Counted from the first letter of the stretch, positions 25,293 through 34,174 are shown. The stretch: DNA of 64,000 nt from Bacteroidaceae bacterium (GCA_017429945.1 JAFRNY010000026.1:46979-110978); one strand, 5' to 3'. Made by a program: numbers and translations. The notes: generated by a model not told the origin, from the sequence alone.

Positions 25293-26801
25293 ATGATCAA
25301 GCGTATCACTGCTGCTGAAGCTGCAGCACAAATCGAGAACGGCCACACCATCGGCCTCTCGGGCTTCACACCTGCCGGAACGGCCAAGGCCGTCACCGCC
25401 GAACTGGCTAAGAAGGCTCATGCCGAGCACGAGGCCGGCCGCCCCTTCAAGGTAAACATCTTCACCGGTGCCTCCACCGGCCAGAGCTGCGACGGTGCCC
25501 TCGCCAACGAGCAGGCCATCGGCCTCCGTGCGCCCTACACCACCAACCCCGACTTCCGCAAGCACGTCAACCTGGGTGAGATTCGCTACACCGACCTCAA
25601 CCTCTCCAATATGGCCACACAAATCCGCCAGGGCTACCTCGGCGACATCGACTGGGCAATCATCGAAGCCTGCGACGTCGAGATTCACGGCAGCAAGGCT
25701 CATATCTACCTGACAGCTGCCGGCGGCATATCGCCCACAGCCTGCCGTCTGGCCAAGCGCGGCATCTTCGTCGAGCTCAACGCTTTCCACAGCCCCAAGA
25801 GCAAGGGCCTGCACGACGTCTATGAAATCGGCTACCACCCCAACCGTGTGCCCGTGCCCATCTGCCATCCTAACGACCGCATCGGCAAGCCCTACGTAGA
25901 GGTCGATGCCGACCGCATCCTGGGCATCGTGGAGTGCAATATCCCCGACGAGGCACGCTCCTTCAAGGATCCCGACCCCATCACCACCAAGATAGGTCAG
26001 AACGTGGCCGACTTCCTCGTACAGAACATGCGCGAGGGCAAGATTCCTCCCACGTTCCTCAACCTCCAGTCGGGCGTAGGCAGTGGCGCCAACGCCGTGC
26101 TCGGAGCCCTCGGTCACAGCACCGAAGTGCCTAACTTCAACATCTACACCGAGGTGCTGCAGGATGCTCCCGTGCAGCTGATGCGCGAGGGCCGCGTCCT
26201 CTCCGCCTCCGCTTGCTCGCTCACCGTCACCAACGAGTGCCTCAAGGGCATCTACGACGACATCGACTTCTTCAAGGACAAGCTCGTGCTGCGTCCCTCC
26301 GAGATCTCAAACAACCCCGAGGTCATCGCACGCATCGGCGTATGCTCGCTCAACACCGCCATCGAGGCCGACATCTACGGTCACGTCAACTCCACCAAGA
26401 TCTGCGGCACCAAGATGATGAACGGTATCGGAGGCTCGGCCGACTTCACCTGCAACTCCTACCTGAGCATCTTCACCTGCGGCTCAACCACCAAGGGCGG
26501 CGCCATATCCTCGATCGTGCCTTTCGCCAGCCACATCGACCACACCAGCCACTTCGTCGATGCCGTCATCACTGAATACGGCGTTGCCGACCTGCGCGGC
26601 AAGTGCGCCATGGAGAAAGCCGAGGAGCTCATCAAGGTGGCTCACCCCGACTACCAGCCCCTGCTCCGCGACTATCTTAAGTACGCCGAAAAGTACAGCG
26701 GCCACACACACCACTGCCTCAGCGCTGCCTTCGCCATGCACGACACCTTCCTGCGCAAGGGCGATATGCGCCTGACCGACCTCGCCGAGTACGTCAAGTA
26801 A
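25293..26801 (+). CDS. Acetyl-CoA hydrolase/transferase family, succinate CoA-transferase
   Basis: A 502-aa class I CoA-transferase of the Cat1/ScpC type. Features are GLSGFTPAGTAKAV at the N-terminus, the VGSGANAVLGAL segment, and the catalytic glutamate in YTEVLQDA (Glu287), with GGSADF downstream. It transfers CoA between succinate and acetate or propionate, fitting the succinate/propionate fermentation of Bacteroidales. It is flanked by its own promoter-like sequence and a strong terminator, so it is monocistronic. Acetate versus propionate as partner cannot be decided here. Confidence 0.92.
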   Translation: MIKRITAAEAAAQIENGHTIGLSGFTPAGTAKAVTAELAKKAHAEHEAGRPFKVNIFTGASTGQSCDGALANEQAIGLRAPYTTNPDFRKHVNLGEIRYTDLNLSNMATQIRQGYLGDIDWAIIEACDVEIHGSKAHIYLTAAGGISPTACRLAKRGIFVELNAFHSPKSKGLHDVYEIGYHPNRVPVPICHPNDRIGKPYVEVDADRILGIVECNIPDEARSFKDPDPITTKIGQNVADFLVQNMREGKIPPTFLNLQSGVGSGANAVLGALGHSTEVPNFNIYTEVLQDAPVQLMREGRVLSASACSLTVTNECLKGIYDDIDFFKDKLVLRPSEISNNPEVIARIGVCSLNTAIEADIYGHVNSTKICGTKMMNGIGGSADFTCNSYLSIFTCGSTTKGGAISSIVPFASHIDHTSHFVDAVITEYGVADLRGKCAMEKAEELIKVAHPDYQPLLRDYLKYAEKYSGHTHHCLSAAFAMHDTFLRKGDMRLTDLAEYVK

Positions 26802-26828
26802 GAATCTCAAACAACATCAATAGATTAG

Positions 26829-26863
26829 AAGCTATGCCGGCAACCCCGGCATAGCTTTTTTTA
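26829..26863 (+). terminator. Intrinsic terminator of the CoA-transferase gene
   Basis: A 12-bp stem AAGCTATGCCGG/CCGGCATAGCTT (26829-26840 and 26846-26857) with a 5-nt loop and a T-run at 26856-26863. Confidence 0.93.
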
Positions 26864-26882
26864 TTCCCTTCACTTCAACACA

Positions 26883-26932
26883 GAAAAAAAATTTTTTTGT
26901 TCAAACAAGACTACAGACTACAGGGGCCTGCT
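26883..26932. repeat. Boundary repeat, left copy
   Basis: AAAAAAAATTTTTTTGTTCA continues into CAAGACTACAGACTACAGG. It is the reverse complement of a sequence at 30968-31006 and of a third copy at 39124-39162. The first two lie in opposite orientation on either side of the AT-rich accessory block. Confidence 0.7.
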
Positions 26933-27021
26933 TCCACTCTGTTTCCACCCCGACAGCTATAATCTCACTTTTTTCTTAAAAAAAACTCATTTATCGCTTA
27001 CCGTATCATTTAATTCACTAA

Positions 27022-27327
27022 TTTTGCATTGAAAAGAGTTCGAAACATATTGACTTAAGCAATATAGGCAACTTAAGGAAAGTATCGAAAACAGATAAGT
27101 TCCCAAAATCTATCAATCAACTAGAGAAAGATGTTGAAAAGGGGAGAGCTCCAAAGACAATAAAGCGTTTTGACAGGGCTCATAGTCCCGATGGTCAGGA
27201 ACATGTTCATTTCAAAGAACCAAAAAGTGCATTGAATATGGATGGTTCGTGGAAAGATGGCGAACCTTTTCTGATAGACAAAAAAACAAAAGAATATTTG
27301 AAACGAAATGGCTGGAAAATCGATTAA
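27022..27327 (+). pseudogene. Orphan C-terminal toxin-module fragment (Rhs/polymorphic toxin type)
   Basis: An open frame of 101 codons begins right after a stop at 27019 and has no start codon near its beginning. The end reads like the tip of a polymorphic toxin: RFDRAHSPDGQEHVHFKEP, ALNMDGSWKDGE, and KEYLKRNGWKID at the stop. The pattern of an H-V-H-F core, ALN-x-DGxWK and a YLxxNGW end is one I associate with Rhs-type C-terminal toxin domains, but I cannot name the family or activity. It lacks any Rhs N-terminal part. The base composition is AT-rich, unlike the surrounding core genes. Confidence 0.5.
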
Positions 27328-27778
27328 AAGGAAAGAATTAGAGAGTTGGATTTATAAATATGCCACCTCGCAGATAGTATGTAGCGAAGAGCGACATATA
27401 GATTCCTTCATATACAACACCGTTAAAGAAGAAAGGTGGGTGGATTTATTGTGGAAGATGTTCTATAGGGGAAATTCATACATAAATAAAATTAATGCTG
27501 ACGTCAAAATCGGTATATATGCATGTATAAAACTAAATCAGAACAAAGTAAATAATCCAAATAAAGAGGACTTTCATTTTTCATTTGATCTTAAACGCAT
27601 GCCTCCTAGTCTATGGCTATATCGAGGCCTTGCAAAAGATAATTTATTTAAAGATGTCTTTTTCTCAGAGCAAATAGCCAATTTGTATGGAATGCAAGCT
27701 TGGTTGCACCATTGGAGTGATGACCCCCACAATGTTTACTATCTATATCTAACAAATGATCGTAAGGAAAGCAAATGA
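27308..27778 (+). CDS. Hypothetical protein, possible immunity protein
   Basis: A 156-aa soluble protein, rich in Lys, Asn, Tyr and Trp, overlapping the end of the toxin-like fragment by 20 bp. No motif is recognised. The position directly behind a toxin tip is that of a cognate immunity protein, and AT-rich codon use suggests horizontal origin. The overlap would couple its translation to the toxin frame. Immunity function is inference from position only. Confidence 0.5.
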   Translation: MAGKSIKRKELESWIYKYATSQIVCSEERHIDSFIYNTVKEERWVDLLWKMFYRGNSYINKINADVKIGIYACIKLNQNKVNNPNKEDFHFSFDLKRMPPSLWLYRGLAKDNLFKDVFFSEQIANLYGMQAWLHHWSDDPHNVYYLYLTNDRKESK

Positions 27779-27840
27779 AGACAATGACAGAATAGAGAAT
27801 TCGGTACTACTTATCAGTTTTATATTTGGAGGTCAAAGAA

Positions 27841-28305
27841 ATGAAAAAGGGAAAATATAAGTATTTCATCATATTATCAATAGTTATAATAGCCTTATTA
27901 GTGCTCAATCATTATATGTCGTACAGCATGAGAATTGGCAACACTCGTTTCTTTCTTGTGGAAACGATGGCGAATTCAAAAGATGGTGAACCTTTATTAG
28001 GGCTATATTGCAAAGTTATGGATGGCGGATATAAAGGAGTGGATATGTGTGGATTCCCAAAAATTGTTTTATGGAATGACAAATATATCATTTCAAAAAA
28101 TCAAAATGGAAAGGATACTACTATTATCAGTTATGTAATAATCAATCAGGATAGTGTCAACGCTTCAGATGGTGACGTCGCTGATCTCCATGTTTTTAAT
28201 ACAGAAACGGAATATAGTAATTACATAAATATAATAGGGCTTTCTGAAAGAGAAATGAAGCAGATTGATTGTCATATATTATGGTGGGAATTGTTGTTCA
28301 AATAG
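27841..28305 (+). CDS. Small membrane-anchored hypothetical protein
   Basis: A 154-aa protein with one N-terminal membrane helix (YFIILSIVIIALLVLNHYM) and an extracytoplasmic domain containing IVLWNDKYIISKNQ and ISYVIINQD. The start is ATG 27841; the frame opens at a TTG five codons earlier. A segment of the same shape, DDKYIV...YYIINKS, recurs in the protein encoded at 28520-29053, suggesting distant relatives. Both lie among toxin fragments and could be membrane-bound immunity proteins. No family is named. Confidence 0.5.
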   Translation: MKKGKYKYFIILSIVIIALLVLNHYMSYSMRIGNTRFFLVETMANSKDGEPLLGLYCKVMDGGYKGVDMCGFPKIVLWNDKYIISKNQNGKDTTIISYVIINQDSVNASDGDVADLHVFNTETEYSNYINIIGLSEREMKQIDCHILWWELLFK

Positions 28306-28387
28306 AAGATAAATAGCAATATGTTAGGTAACACATATCCGTTAAATGTATGGAGCATACAGATGGAATTATTCCGTGGCATTTACA

Positions 28388-28506
28388 TCTATAAAAGGGA
28401 AACGACAGTTTCGCCAAATGTAACATTGTAGCTGGTCGAGGAAAGGGCTATCCAATTTATTTCTATGGGAAGCAACAATTAAAAAAGAAAAAAACTCATT
28501 ACCCTT
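28388..28506 (+). pseudogene. Second truncated toxin-like fragment
   Basis: A short frame opening after a stop near 28387, without a start codon, encodes FAKCNIVAGRGKGYPIYFYG then a Lys-rich tail. It looks like the broken end of a larger exported or Rhs-linked protein just upstream of another putative immunity gene. The call rests on context and is weak. Confidence 0.25.
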
Positions 28507-28519
28507 AATCATTAAAACT

Positions 28520-29053
28520 ATGAAGTTTTGGAAAATATTGATAAGCATCATAGCTTTTATTGCATTTGCTGCAATAATTATGCTGTTTAGTTCGGAATGG
28601 CTCTTTCCTGAATGGAATGGTTCTTACTCGTTAGGGAATGGAATTTACATGATGGAATGGGATGGACCAGGTCGCATCATAGTTCGTGGAAGTAATATTC
28701 ATGGTCGGACATGTTATGGTGGTTCTATCATCATCCCGACCAATGAAGATGAATGTGATTCTACGGGTCACTTTACAGAATGGGTCGTTGACGCAACATT
28801 CGACGATAAATACATTGTAGCCTACTCTTACAATAACATCCTCAAAGGCTACAAATATTATATTATTAATAAGTCCTTCGCCTTAAATTTGCCATCAGAA
28901 CGCATAGTAAATGAATACAGAGAAGTCTTTTTAAGCGAAGACTCCTTCATGCAAGCCTGTGACTTAAAAGGGATAAAGGTCAATTTGAATATCAAAGATA
29001 TTACCGAATATAAAAAATGGTTGTCTTTGGAGTTTCCTCTTAATAGTAACTGA
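28520..29053 (+). CDS. Membrane-anchored hypothetical protein, possible immunity paralogue
   Basis: A 177-aa protein with an N-terminal hydrophobic helix (ISIIAFIAFAAIIMLF) and an extracytoplasmic domain with GIYMMEWDGPGRIIVRG and ATFDDKYIVAYSYNN. The DKYIV...YYIINKS stretch resembles that in the 27841-28305 product. It directly precedes an Rhs core fragment. Function unknown; a membrane-bound immunity protein is the contextual guess. Confidence 0.5.
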   Translation: MKFWKILISIIAFIAFAAIIMLFSSEWLFPEWNGSYSLGNGIYMMEWDGPGRIIVRGSNIHGRTCYGGSIIIPTNEDECDSTGHFTEWVVDATFDDKYIVAYSYNNILKGYKYYIINKSFALNLPSERIVNEYREVFLSEDSFMQACDLKGIKVNLNIKDITEYKKWLSLEFPLNSN

Positions 29054-29065
29054 TATAACAGATAA

Positions 29066-29413
29066 ATGCATAATCACCAACACTTCTACATACTCTATCA
29101 GGCTCTCGACCATCAGGGAAACAACCAGGTTGTTGTTAATCAATCTGGAAACGAAAGTCAAATAAATGAATACTACCCCTATGGCGGCCCTTGGGGCAAT
29201 GCTTCTACCAACCAGGGTTTCCAGCCCTTCAAATATAATGGCCGCTCGGCGCTCTGCGACGCTTCATACTTGAAGAAGGAACTTGACCGCGTGCATGGCC
29301 TCGATTGGTATGACTACGGCGCAAGAAGATATGACCCAGCCTATTGTCTCTTCACCCAGATTTCTTTCTACAGATTTTTTAATTTTCACCTTCACCGTCA
29401 CTTTTGTCCGTAA
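29066..29413 (+). pseudogene. Rhs core fragment with in-frame repeat insertion
   Basis: A 115-codon remnant of an Rhs-repeat protein. LDHQGNNQVVVNQSGN, NEYYPYGGPW, FKYNG and KELDRVHGLDWYDYGARRYDP are the classic Rhs-associated core. Between FKYNG and KELDR, normally adjacent, lie about 11 extra residues (RSALCDASYLK) encoded by a copy of the CGCTCGGCGCTTGCGACGCT repeat. After RRYDP the frame runs into a palindromic repeat and ends, so both the N-terminal filaments and the toxin tip are missing. Confidence 0.7.
29243..29275. repeat. In-frame repeat copy inside the Rhs fragment
   Basis: CGCTCGGCGCTCTGCGACGC, then TTCATACTTGAAG. It matches the dispersed element at about 55174-55203 (CGCTCGGCGCTTGCGACGCT) and interrupts the Rhs core without shifting its frame. 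Confidence 0.65.
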
Positions 29414-29670
29414 CTCTCAATAGATTAATGCATTAATGGCAGTGTAGGTGAATTTTCACCTACACTGTTTTCACACTCATACGGTCAAACAGGCGTAAAC
29501 GGCTGGGAGTGTTGGGCTATACGACCGGTTAAGTCGAAGTAAAACAAGTTGTTTTACCTCGATTCGGCCAGCTGAATGTGAGTGTAGGTGAAATTTCACC
29601 TACACTGACTATAAGATGTTATCGTTCAAAGCGTTGCAAGGAAAAGTGAAGGTGACAGTGAATTTCAACT
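29380..29670. repeat. Nested palindromes truncating the Rhs fragment
   Basis: Two copies of the palindrome AGTGTAGGTGAA/TTCACCTACACT lie at about 29443-29470 and 29581-29606. Outside them are TTTTCACCTTCACCGTCAC at 29382 and AAAAGTGAAGGTGACAGTG at 29641, which are inverted relatives. A GTAAAACAAGTTGTTTTAC palindrome lies between. The layout resembles a MITE-like insertion of about 290 bp. Confidence 0.6.
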
Positions 29671-29742
29671 TTTCTTGAGAAGTGTCTGACAAAATAGTAA
29701 GCATTCATTGAAATACACGTTGTAGCAGTTGTAGTTCTGTTG

Positions 29743-29750
29743 TACCTTTG
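29743..29750 (+). promoter_or_regulatory. Orphan promoter-like element
   Basis: TACCTTTG with TTG about 20 nt upstream (29720-29722) is a good Bacteroidetes promoter, but no gene follows for over 1 kb, only repeats. It may be a leftover of a deleted gene or start an unannotated transcript. Confidence 0.4.
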
Positions 29751-29974
29751 CCCCGCAATAGTGATAGGGCACGTGGGCGGAGACGACAGGGGGCATTAAT
29801 GAAGAGTGAAGAGTGAAGAATGAATGACTGCTGCGCAGTCGCACAGAGCACTCAGAGAAGACAGAGGACACGGAGGGGCGCGGCGGAGCCGCTAATTAAT
29901 AGTGAAGAATGAAGAGTGAAAAATGAAAAATGACGGGTGGTTGCATCGGGGGATGCGGCCGGCCGTTTCTATAT

Positions 29975-30124
29975 GCAATAGGGCGCGTGGGCGGATGCGA
30001 CAGGGCGAATAGGCCGATGCAATAGGGCGCGTGGGCGGATACGATAGGGCGAATAGGCAGATCCAATAGGGCGTGCAGGCCGATGCGATAGGGCGTGCAG
30101 GCCGATGCGATAGGGCGCGTCGAT
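29975..30124. repeat. 22-bp tandem repeat array
   Basis: Six full 22-bp units and a truncated seventh, typified by GCGATAGGGCGTGCAGGCCG then AT. The unit length is not a multiple of three, and the frame that opens across it on the minus strand is not a believable gene. A GC-rich hairpin ending ATGCGGCCGGCCG precedes it at about 29940-29966, as near the other 22-bp array at 38936-39023. Confidence 0.9.
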
Positions 30125-31031
30125 AATTTTTTTTTCGAAGATTGACGATTGATTGACGTGGATTGACGTCTTAATCACAGGGGATATGGACGCTTTATTC
30201 AACGTTTTTATTGGACGTCAATCGACGTCAATCTGAACGTCAATCTACATCTGTTTCATTCAAGTTTCGGATGTTTTAAACCAGAACTTTCAATTATTTA
30301 TATATCAAGAATTAGAGCGCTCGACCTTGGTCGCTTCTTGAGGTATCAAGCGTCACCCTTCGGGATACCGAGCGGACACTTCAAGAATTAGAGAATTTAA
30401 CTCATGGAAATGAATTAGCGAGAATCAAAAGAAGGTTTTTGCCTTGCAAAAACTTTTCTCCAATTCTTAATAATTCAATGTTTGCCTGCTTTGAAAAATT
30501 CTTGAATTCTTGAATTCTTGATATAAATAATTACATCAGAAACTTGAATAATTGCGGCAGGGCGGGTCGCTCCACACTCACAAGACTTTTGCCCATAACT
30601 CTTAAGACTTTCGCCAAGAACTCTTAAGACTTTTGCCCAGCGCTCGACGCATGCGTCGCTTTGCTTTGCAAAGAACTCTTAAGACTTCTGCCCGACGTTT
30701 GAGCCCCTTCAGGAACAAGCGTAAGCCTGCGGGATGACTTCACGAATGACATGTGCGGTAGAAACGAAACAAAATTTTTTGTTTTATTTCTACCGCACAT
30801 GTCATCTGAGAATGATGCCTTCGCTGAGAATCAACGACTTACAATGTAAGATGAACCCTTTTTTGAAAAACTTTTCAAAAATCACTCTGAATCCATCCAT
30901 TTTCATTACGGCATCGGCCGTTCCCTCTCCGTGTCCTCTGTCTTCTCTGTGCCCTCTGTGCCTGCGAAGCAGGCCTGTAGTCTGTTTTGAACAAAAATTT
31001 TTTTTGCTCTGAGGTGGATTACCCGGGCGCG
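30125..31031. repeat. Gene-free repeat region
   Basis: No gene is supported. It holds inverted GATTGACGT-type arms (about 30139-30171 and 30215-30246) and a CGCTCGACCTTGGTCGCTTC-type element at about 30318. There are three AACTCTTAAGACTTTTGCC units around 30590-30690. A 19-bp perfect inverted repeat lies at 30746-30764/30787-30805 (arm ATGACATGTGCGGTAGAAA). The right boundary repeat CTGTAGTCTGTTTTGAACAA lies at 30968-31006. Confidence 0.7.
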
Positions 31032-31679
31032 TCACTTTTGGCCATTGCCTGGCAGGTGATTGGCATTCTTGTTTTGCAGCTTTTTCATTTCAGCCTGCGT
31101 CTTCTCGACTTCAGCCCTGATGGTCGTATCATTGTGCACGGCAACCTTTAGCGTGTCCATGTGCACAGCGATCTGCGTGCGCGAGAGGCGGTGCTTGGAG
31201 AGGTAGATGCTGTCTTCCTGCCAGTAAGGGGCGAGGTCGGCCTCGTCGTCGGAGAAGCCGAGGTTCAGTACGGGCTTCTCGCGCTTGGGAGTATAGACGA
31301 AGGGCACGTGGCCGGGGGTGTAGGGCGTGATCTCCACCGGTCGCCAACCATAGTGTATGATGTCGAGCTGGCGTGCTGCAGCGCGCGAGAGGTCGATGAC
31401 GAACTTGCGCGAATAGGGTCCGCGGTCGGTCACGCGCACTACGACTTCGCGGCCGTTGGTGATGTTGCGCACCTTCAGCAGGGTGCCCAGCGGGTAGTGG
31501 AGGTGGGCGCAGGTCATGCTGTCGCGATGGTACTTCTGTCCGTTGCTCATGGTGCGGCCGTGGAAGTAGTCGGCGTAGTATGATGCGTTGCCTTTCTGGG
31601 GCTGCAGGCGCTGTGCCGAAGCGGTGGCTGTGAGCAGTGCCGAAAAGGCTATCAGAGTCATTAATGCTTTGACGTTCAT
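31032..31679 (-). CDS. RlpA-like septal ring lytic transglycosylase family protein
   Basis: A 215-aa secreted protein with a signal peptide (to about residue 22, ASAQ) and a double-psi beta-barrel domain (about 30-120): GNASYYADYFHGRTMSNGQ, LGTLLKVRNITNGREVVVRV, TDRGPYSRKFVIDLSRAAA. RlpA proteins cleave or bind glycan strands lacking stem peptides at the division site. The usual SPOR domain is absent; instead there is a ~90-residue C-terminal tail. Upstream, TACCTTGC on the minus strand at about 31704-31711 may be a degenerate -7 element. Confidence 0.85.
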   Translation of the reverse strand: MNVKALMTLIAFSALLTATASAQRLQPQKGNASYYADYFHGRTMSNGQKYHRDSMTCAHLHYPLGTLLKVRNITNGREVVVRVTDRGPYSRKFVIDLSRAAARQLDIIHYGWRPVEITPYTPGHVPFVYTPKREKPVLNLGFSDDEADLAPYWQEDSIYLSKHRLSRTQIAVHMDTLKVAVHNDTTIRAEVEKTQAEMKKLQNKNANHLPGNGQK

Positions 31680-31811
31680 AGGCTAATCATAGAGGTTTGG
31701 GGGCGCAAGGTAGTGATTTTAGCCTTGCCGACCAAGAATTTTTGCATTTTTATGTCTTTCATTGAAGTAAATTGCGTAACTTTGCACGCAAATTATCAAT
31801 AGTTTTCACTC

Positions 31812-34172
31812 ATGGACATAAAAAACGCAGAAGAATTGCGCGAAGCGGAGGATATGCTCTCGCTACGCGATATTCTCGACATCTTCACCGCTCATTGGAA
31901 GTGGTTCGTAGCTTCGGTAATACTGTGCCTCGTGCTGGGGCGGCTCTACCTGGCCAAGCAGCCGCGCATCTACAAGCGCTCGGCAGTGATGCTCGTCAAG
32001 GACGACGGCACATCGGGCAGCCGCAGCCGCAGCGGCACCGACGCCCTCATGCAGCTCAACGGCGTAGTCATGGGCTCGAGCGTCAAGAACGAGGTCTACA
32101 TCATCCAGAGCCATCAGATCATGAAAGAGGTGGTGCGGCAGCTGCACCTCGACGTCACCTACGGCTTCAAGCAGCGCCTGCGCTACATCAACCTCTACGA
32201 CGTGAAGCCCTTCACGGCGCAGTTCGACAGCGCCGAGTGCGAACGCCCCTTCCGCTTCACGGCCAAGGTGGCGGGCGACAAGGTGCACGTCTACGACGTC
32301 GTGACGGCTGACGGCGAGCAGGCCTATGACAAGTTCATCCCCATGGACAAGAAGGTGAAGACGCCCTTCGGCAACATCACCTTCGTGGCCGACGACCGCT
32401 ACGTCAAGCAGTTCGAGGGTAAGGAGATCTACATCTCGCGCCGCACCATAGAGGCTGCCGCCGTGGCCTACGGCGGACCGCTCAACGCCTCGGAGATCGA
32501 CAAGGAGAGCACGCTGGTAGGCATCACCTACACCGACCACAACATCCGCCGCGCCGAGGACATCCTCAACGCCGTGCTCGAGGCCTACAAGCGCAATATC
32601 ATCATCGACAAGAACCTCATTGCCAAGAGCACGGCAGAGTTCATCGACGAGCGCATACAGATCATCGCCAAGGACCTCAGCCGCGTCGAGGGCGAGCTGG
32701 CCACCTACAAGCAGGCCAACCGCCTCACCAGCCTCAAGGAGGATGCCAACGCCTTCCTGCAGCAGAGCGCGGCAGCGCGCCAGCGCAGCATACAGCTTGA
32801 GTCGCAGGTGGGCGTGGTGCAGTTCCTGCTCGAGGACCTTCGCAACAACGCCCAAGGCTTCCGCCTGATTCCTACCCTCGGCGGCCTCACCGATGCCGGC
32901 ATCCAGAGCCAGATCATGAAGTACAACGACGCTATGCTCGAGCGCAACCGCCTCGTGGAGAGCGCAGGCGAAGCCAGCGTCAAGGTGCAGCAGCTCGAAG
33001 CCGCCCTCAACCAGATGCGCGCAGCCATCATTTCCTCTACGAGCGCCTACCTCAGCTCGCTCAACGTGCAGCTAGGGCGCGCTAAGCAGGAGGAAGCCGG
33101 CCTGAGCTCGAACCTCGCCGCCGTGCCACAGAAGGAGAAAGACATCATCGACATCTCGCGCCAGCAGAACATCAAGGAGACGCTCTACACCTACCTCCTC
33201 AACAAACGCGAGGAGACGGCGCTGCAGCTCGCCATCACCGAGGCCAACATACGCGTCATCGAGACGCCCTTCGGCAGCAACGCGCCCATCTCGCCGCGCT
33301 CGAAGGTCATCATGCTCGTGGCACTGCTCATAGGTCTCATACTGCCTTTCGCATATTTCTACATCCGCAACCTCCTGAACATGACCGTGCGCGGGCGCAA
33401 GGACATCGAGGAGTTCACCTCCATTCCCATCGTGGGCGAGGTGCCCCATCGCAAGGAGGGCGCCGACGACTCCGAGATTATCGTGGGCGACCAGAAGACC
33501 GACCCCATCAACGAGGCCTTCCGCGTCACGCGGTTCAACCTCGGCTTCATCAACAAGGATGCCAAGGTGCTCATGTTCACCTCCACCTTGGCCGGCGAGG
33601 GCAAGACGTTCGTCTCGCGCAACTTCGCCGTGACGCTGGCCCTCTCGGGCAAGAAGGTGATCCTCGTGGATGCCGACATTCGCAAGCGCACACAGTCGCG
33701 ACTCTCTGGCAACCGCCACAGCCACGGACTGACGTCGTACCTCCAGGGCGGTGTCACCGACATCGACCAGCTCATCGTGCACGACGCCGCCAACTCCAGC
33801 GTCGACCTCCTGCCCGCCGGCGCCACGCCTCCCAACCCCTCTGAGCTGCTGCTGAGCGAACGCCTCGAGCAACTCATCGAGGAGCTGAAGAAGCGCTACG
33901 ACTACGTCGTCATCGACAGCGTGCCCGCACAGGCCGTGGCCGACGCCGGCATAGTAAACCGCGTGACCGACCTCACCATCTACGTCGTGCGCGAAGGCAA
34001 GGTGGACCGCCGCTTCCTCCCCGAGCTCGAGCGTATGTACAAGGACAAGAAGTTCTCGCACCTCTGCATACTTCTCAACGATGCCCACATCAACAAGAAG
34101 CAGTACGGCTACGGCTACGGCAACTACAGCTACGGCTATGGCTACGGCAACGAGAAGAAGAAGAAGAAATGA
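31812..34172 (+). CDS. Wzc-like polysaccharide co-polymerase and tyrosine autokinase
   Basis: A 786-aa inner-membrane protein. The N-terminal Wzz domain begins with a membrane helix (HWKWFVASVILCLVLGRLYLA). Coiled-coil periplasmic segments follow (about 270-450). A second helix, VIMLVALLIGLILPFAYFYI, precedes the cytoplasmic BY-kinase with Walker A SSTLAGEGKT-type (about 591-600), ILVDADIRKR (Walker A') and YDYVVIDS (Walker B). It ends in a Tyr/Gly cluster (YGYGYGNYSYGYGYGN) and poly-Lys, the autophosphorylated tail. Such proteins control capsule or exopolysaccharide chain length, but no export genes are adjacent. TAACTTTG at 31777-31784 is a likely -7 element. Confidence 0.92.
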   Translation: MDIKNAEELREAEDMLSLRDILDIFTAHWKWFVASVILCLVLGRLYLAKQPRIYKRSAVMLVKDDGTSGSRSRSGTDALMQLNGVVMGSSVKNEVYIIQSHQIMKEVVRQLHLDVTYGFKQRLRYINLYDVKPFTAQFDSAECERPFRFTAKVAGDKVHVYDVVTADGEQAYDKFIPMDKKVKTPFGNITFVADDRYVKQFEGKEIYISRRTIEAAAVAYGGPLNASEIDKESTLVGITYTDHNIRRAEDILNAVLEAYKRNIIIDKNLIAKSTAEFIDERIQIIAKDLSRVEGELATYKQANRLTSLKEDANAFLQQSAAARQRSIQLESQVGVVQFLLEDLRNNAQGFRLIPTLGGLTDAGIQSQIMKYNDAMLERNRLVESAGEASVKVQQLEAALNQMRAAIISSTSAYLSSLNVQLGRAKQEEAGLSSNLAAVPQKEKDIIDISRQQNIKETLYTYLLNKREETALQLAITEANIRVIETPFGSNAPISPRSKVIMLVALLIGLILPFAYFYIRNLLNMTVRGRKDIEEFTSIPIVGEVPHRKEGADDSEIIVGDQKTDPINEAFRVTRFNLGFINKDAKVLMFTSTLAGEGKTFVSRNFAVTLALSGKKVILVDADIRKRTQSRLSGNRHSHGLTSYLQGGVTDIDQLIVHDAANSSVDLLPAGATPPNPSELLLSERLEQLIEELKKRYDYVVIDSVPAQAVADAGIVNRVTDLTIYVVREGKVDRRFLPELERMYKDKKFSHLCILLNDAHINKKQYGYGYGNYSYGYGYGNEKKKKK

Positions 34173-34174
34173 CG

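Noticed and set aside
29975-30124. CRISPR array
   Set aside because: Repeats are contiguous 22-bp units without unique spacers, and no cas genes are present.
29969-30202. A 77-codon minus-strand open frame across the 22-bp array
   Set aside because: The unit length is not divisible by three, the product is merely the repeat read in shifting frames, and no homology or start context supports it.
30734-31012. A 92-codon plus-strand frame in the repeat desert
   Set aside because: It starts in one palindrome and ends in the boundary repeat, with low-complexity content such as PSPCPLSSLCPLCLRSR.
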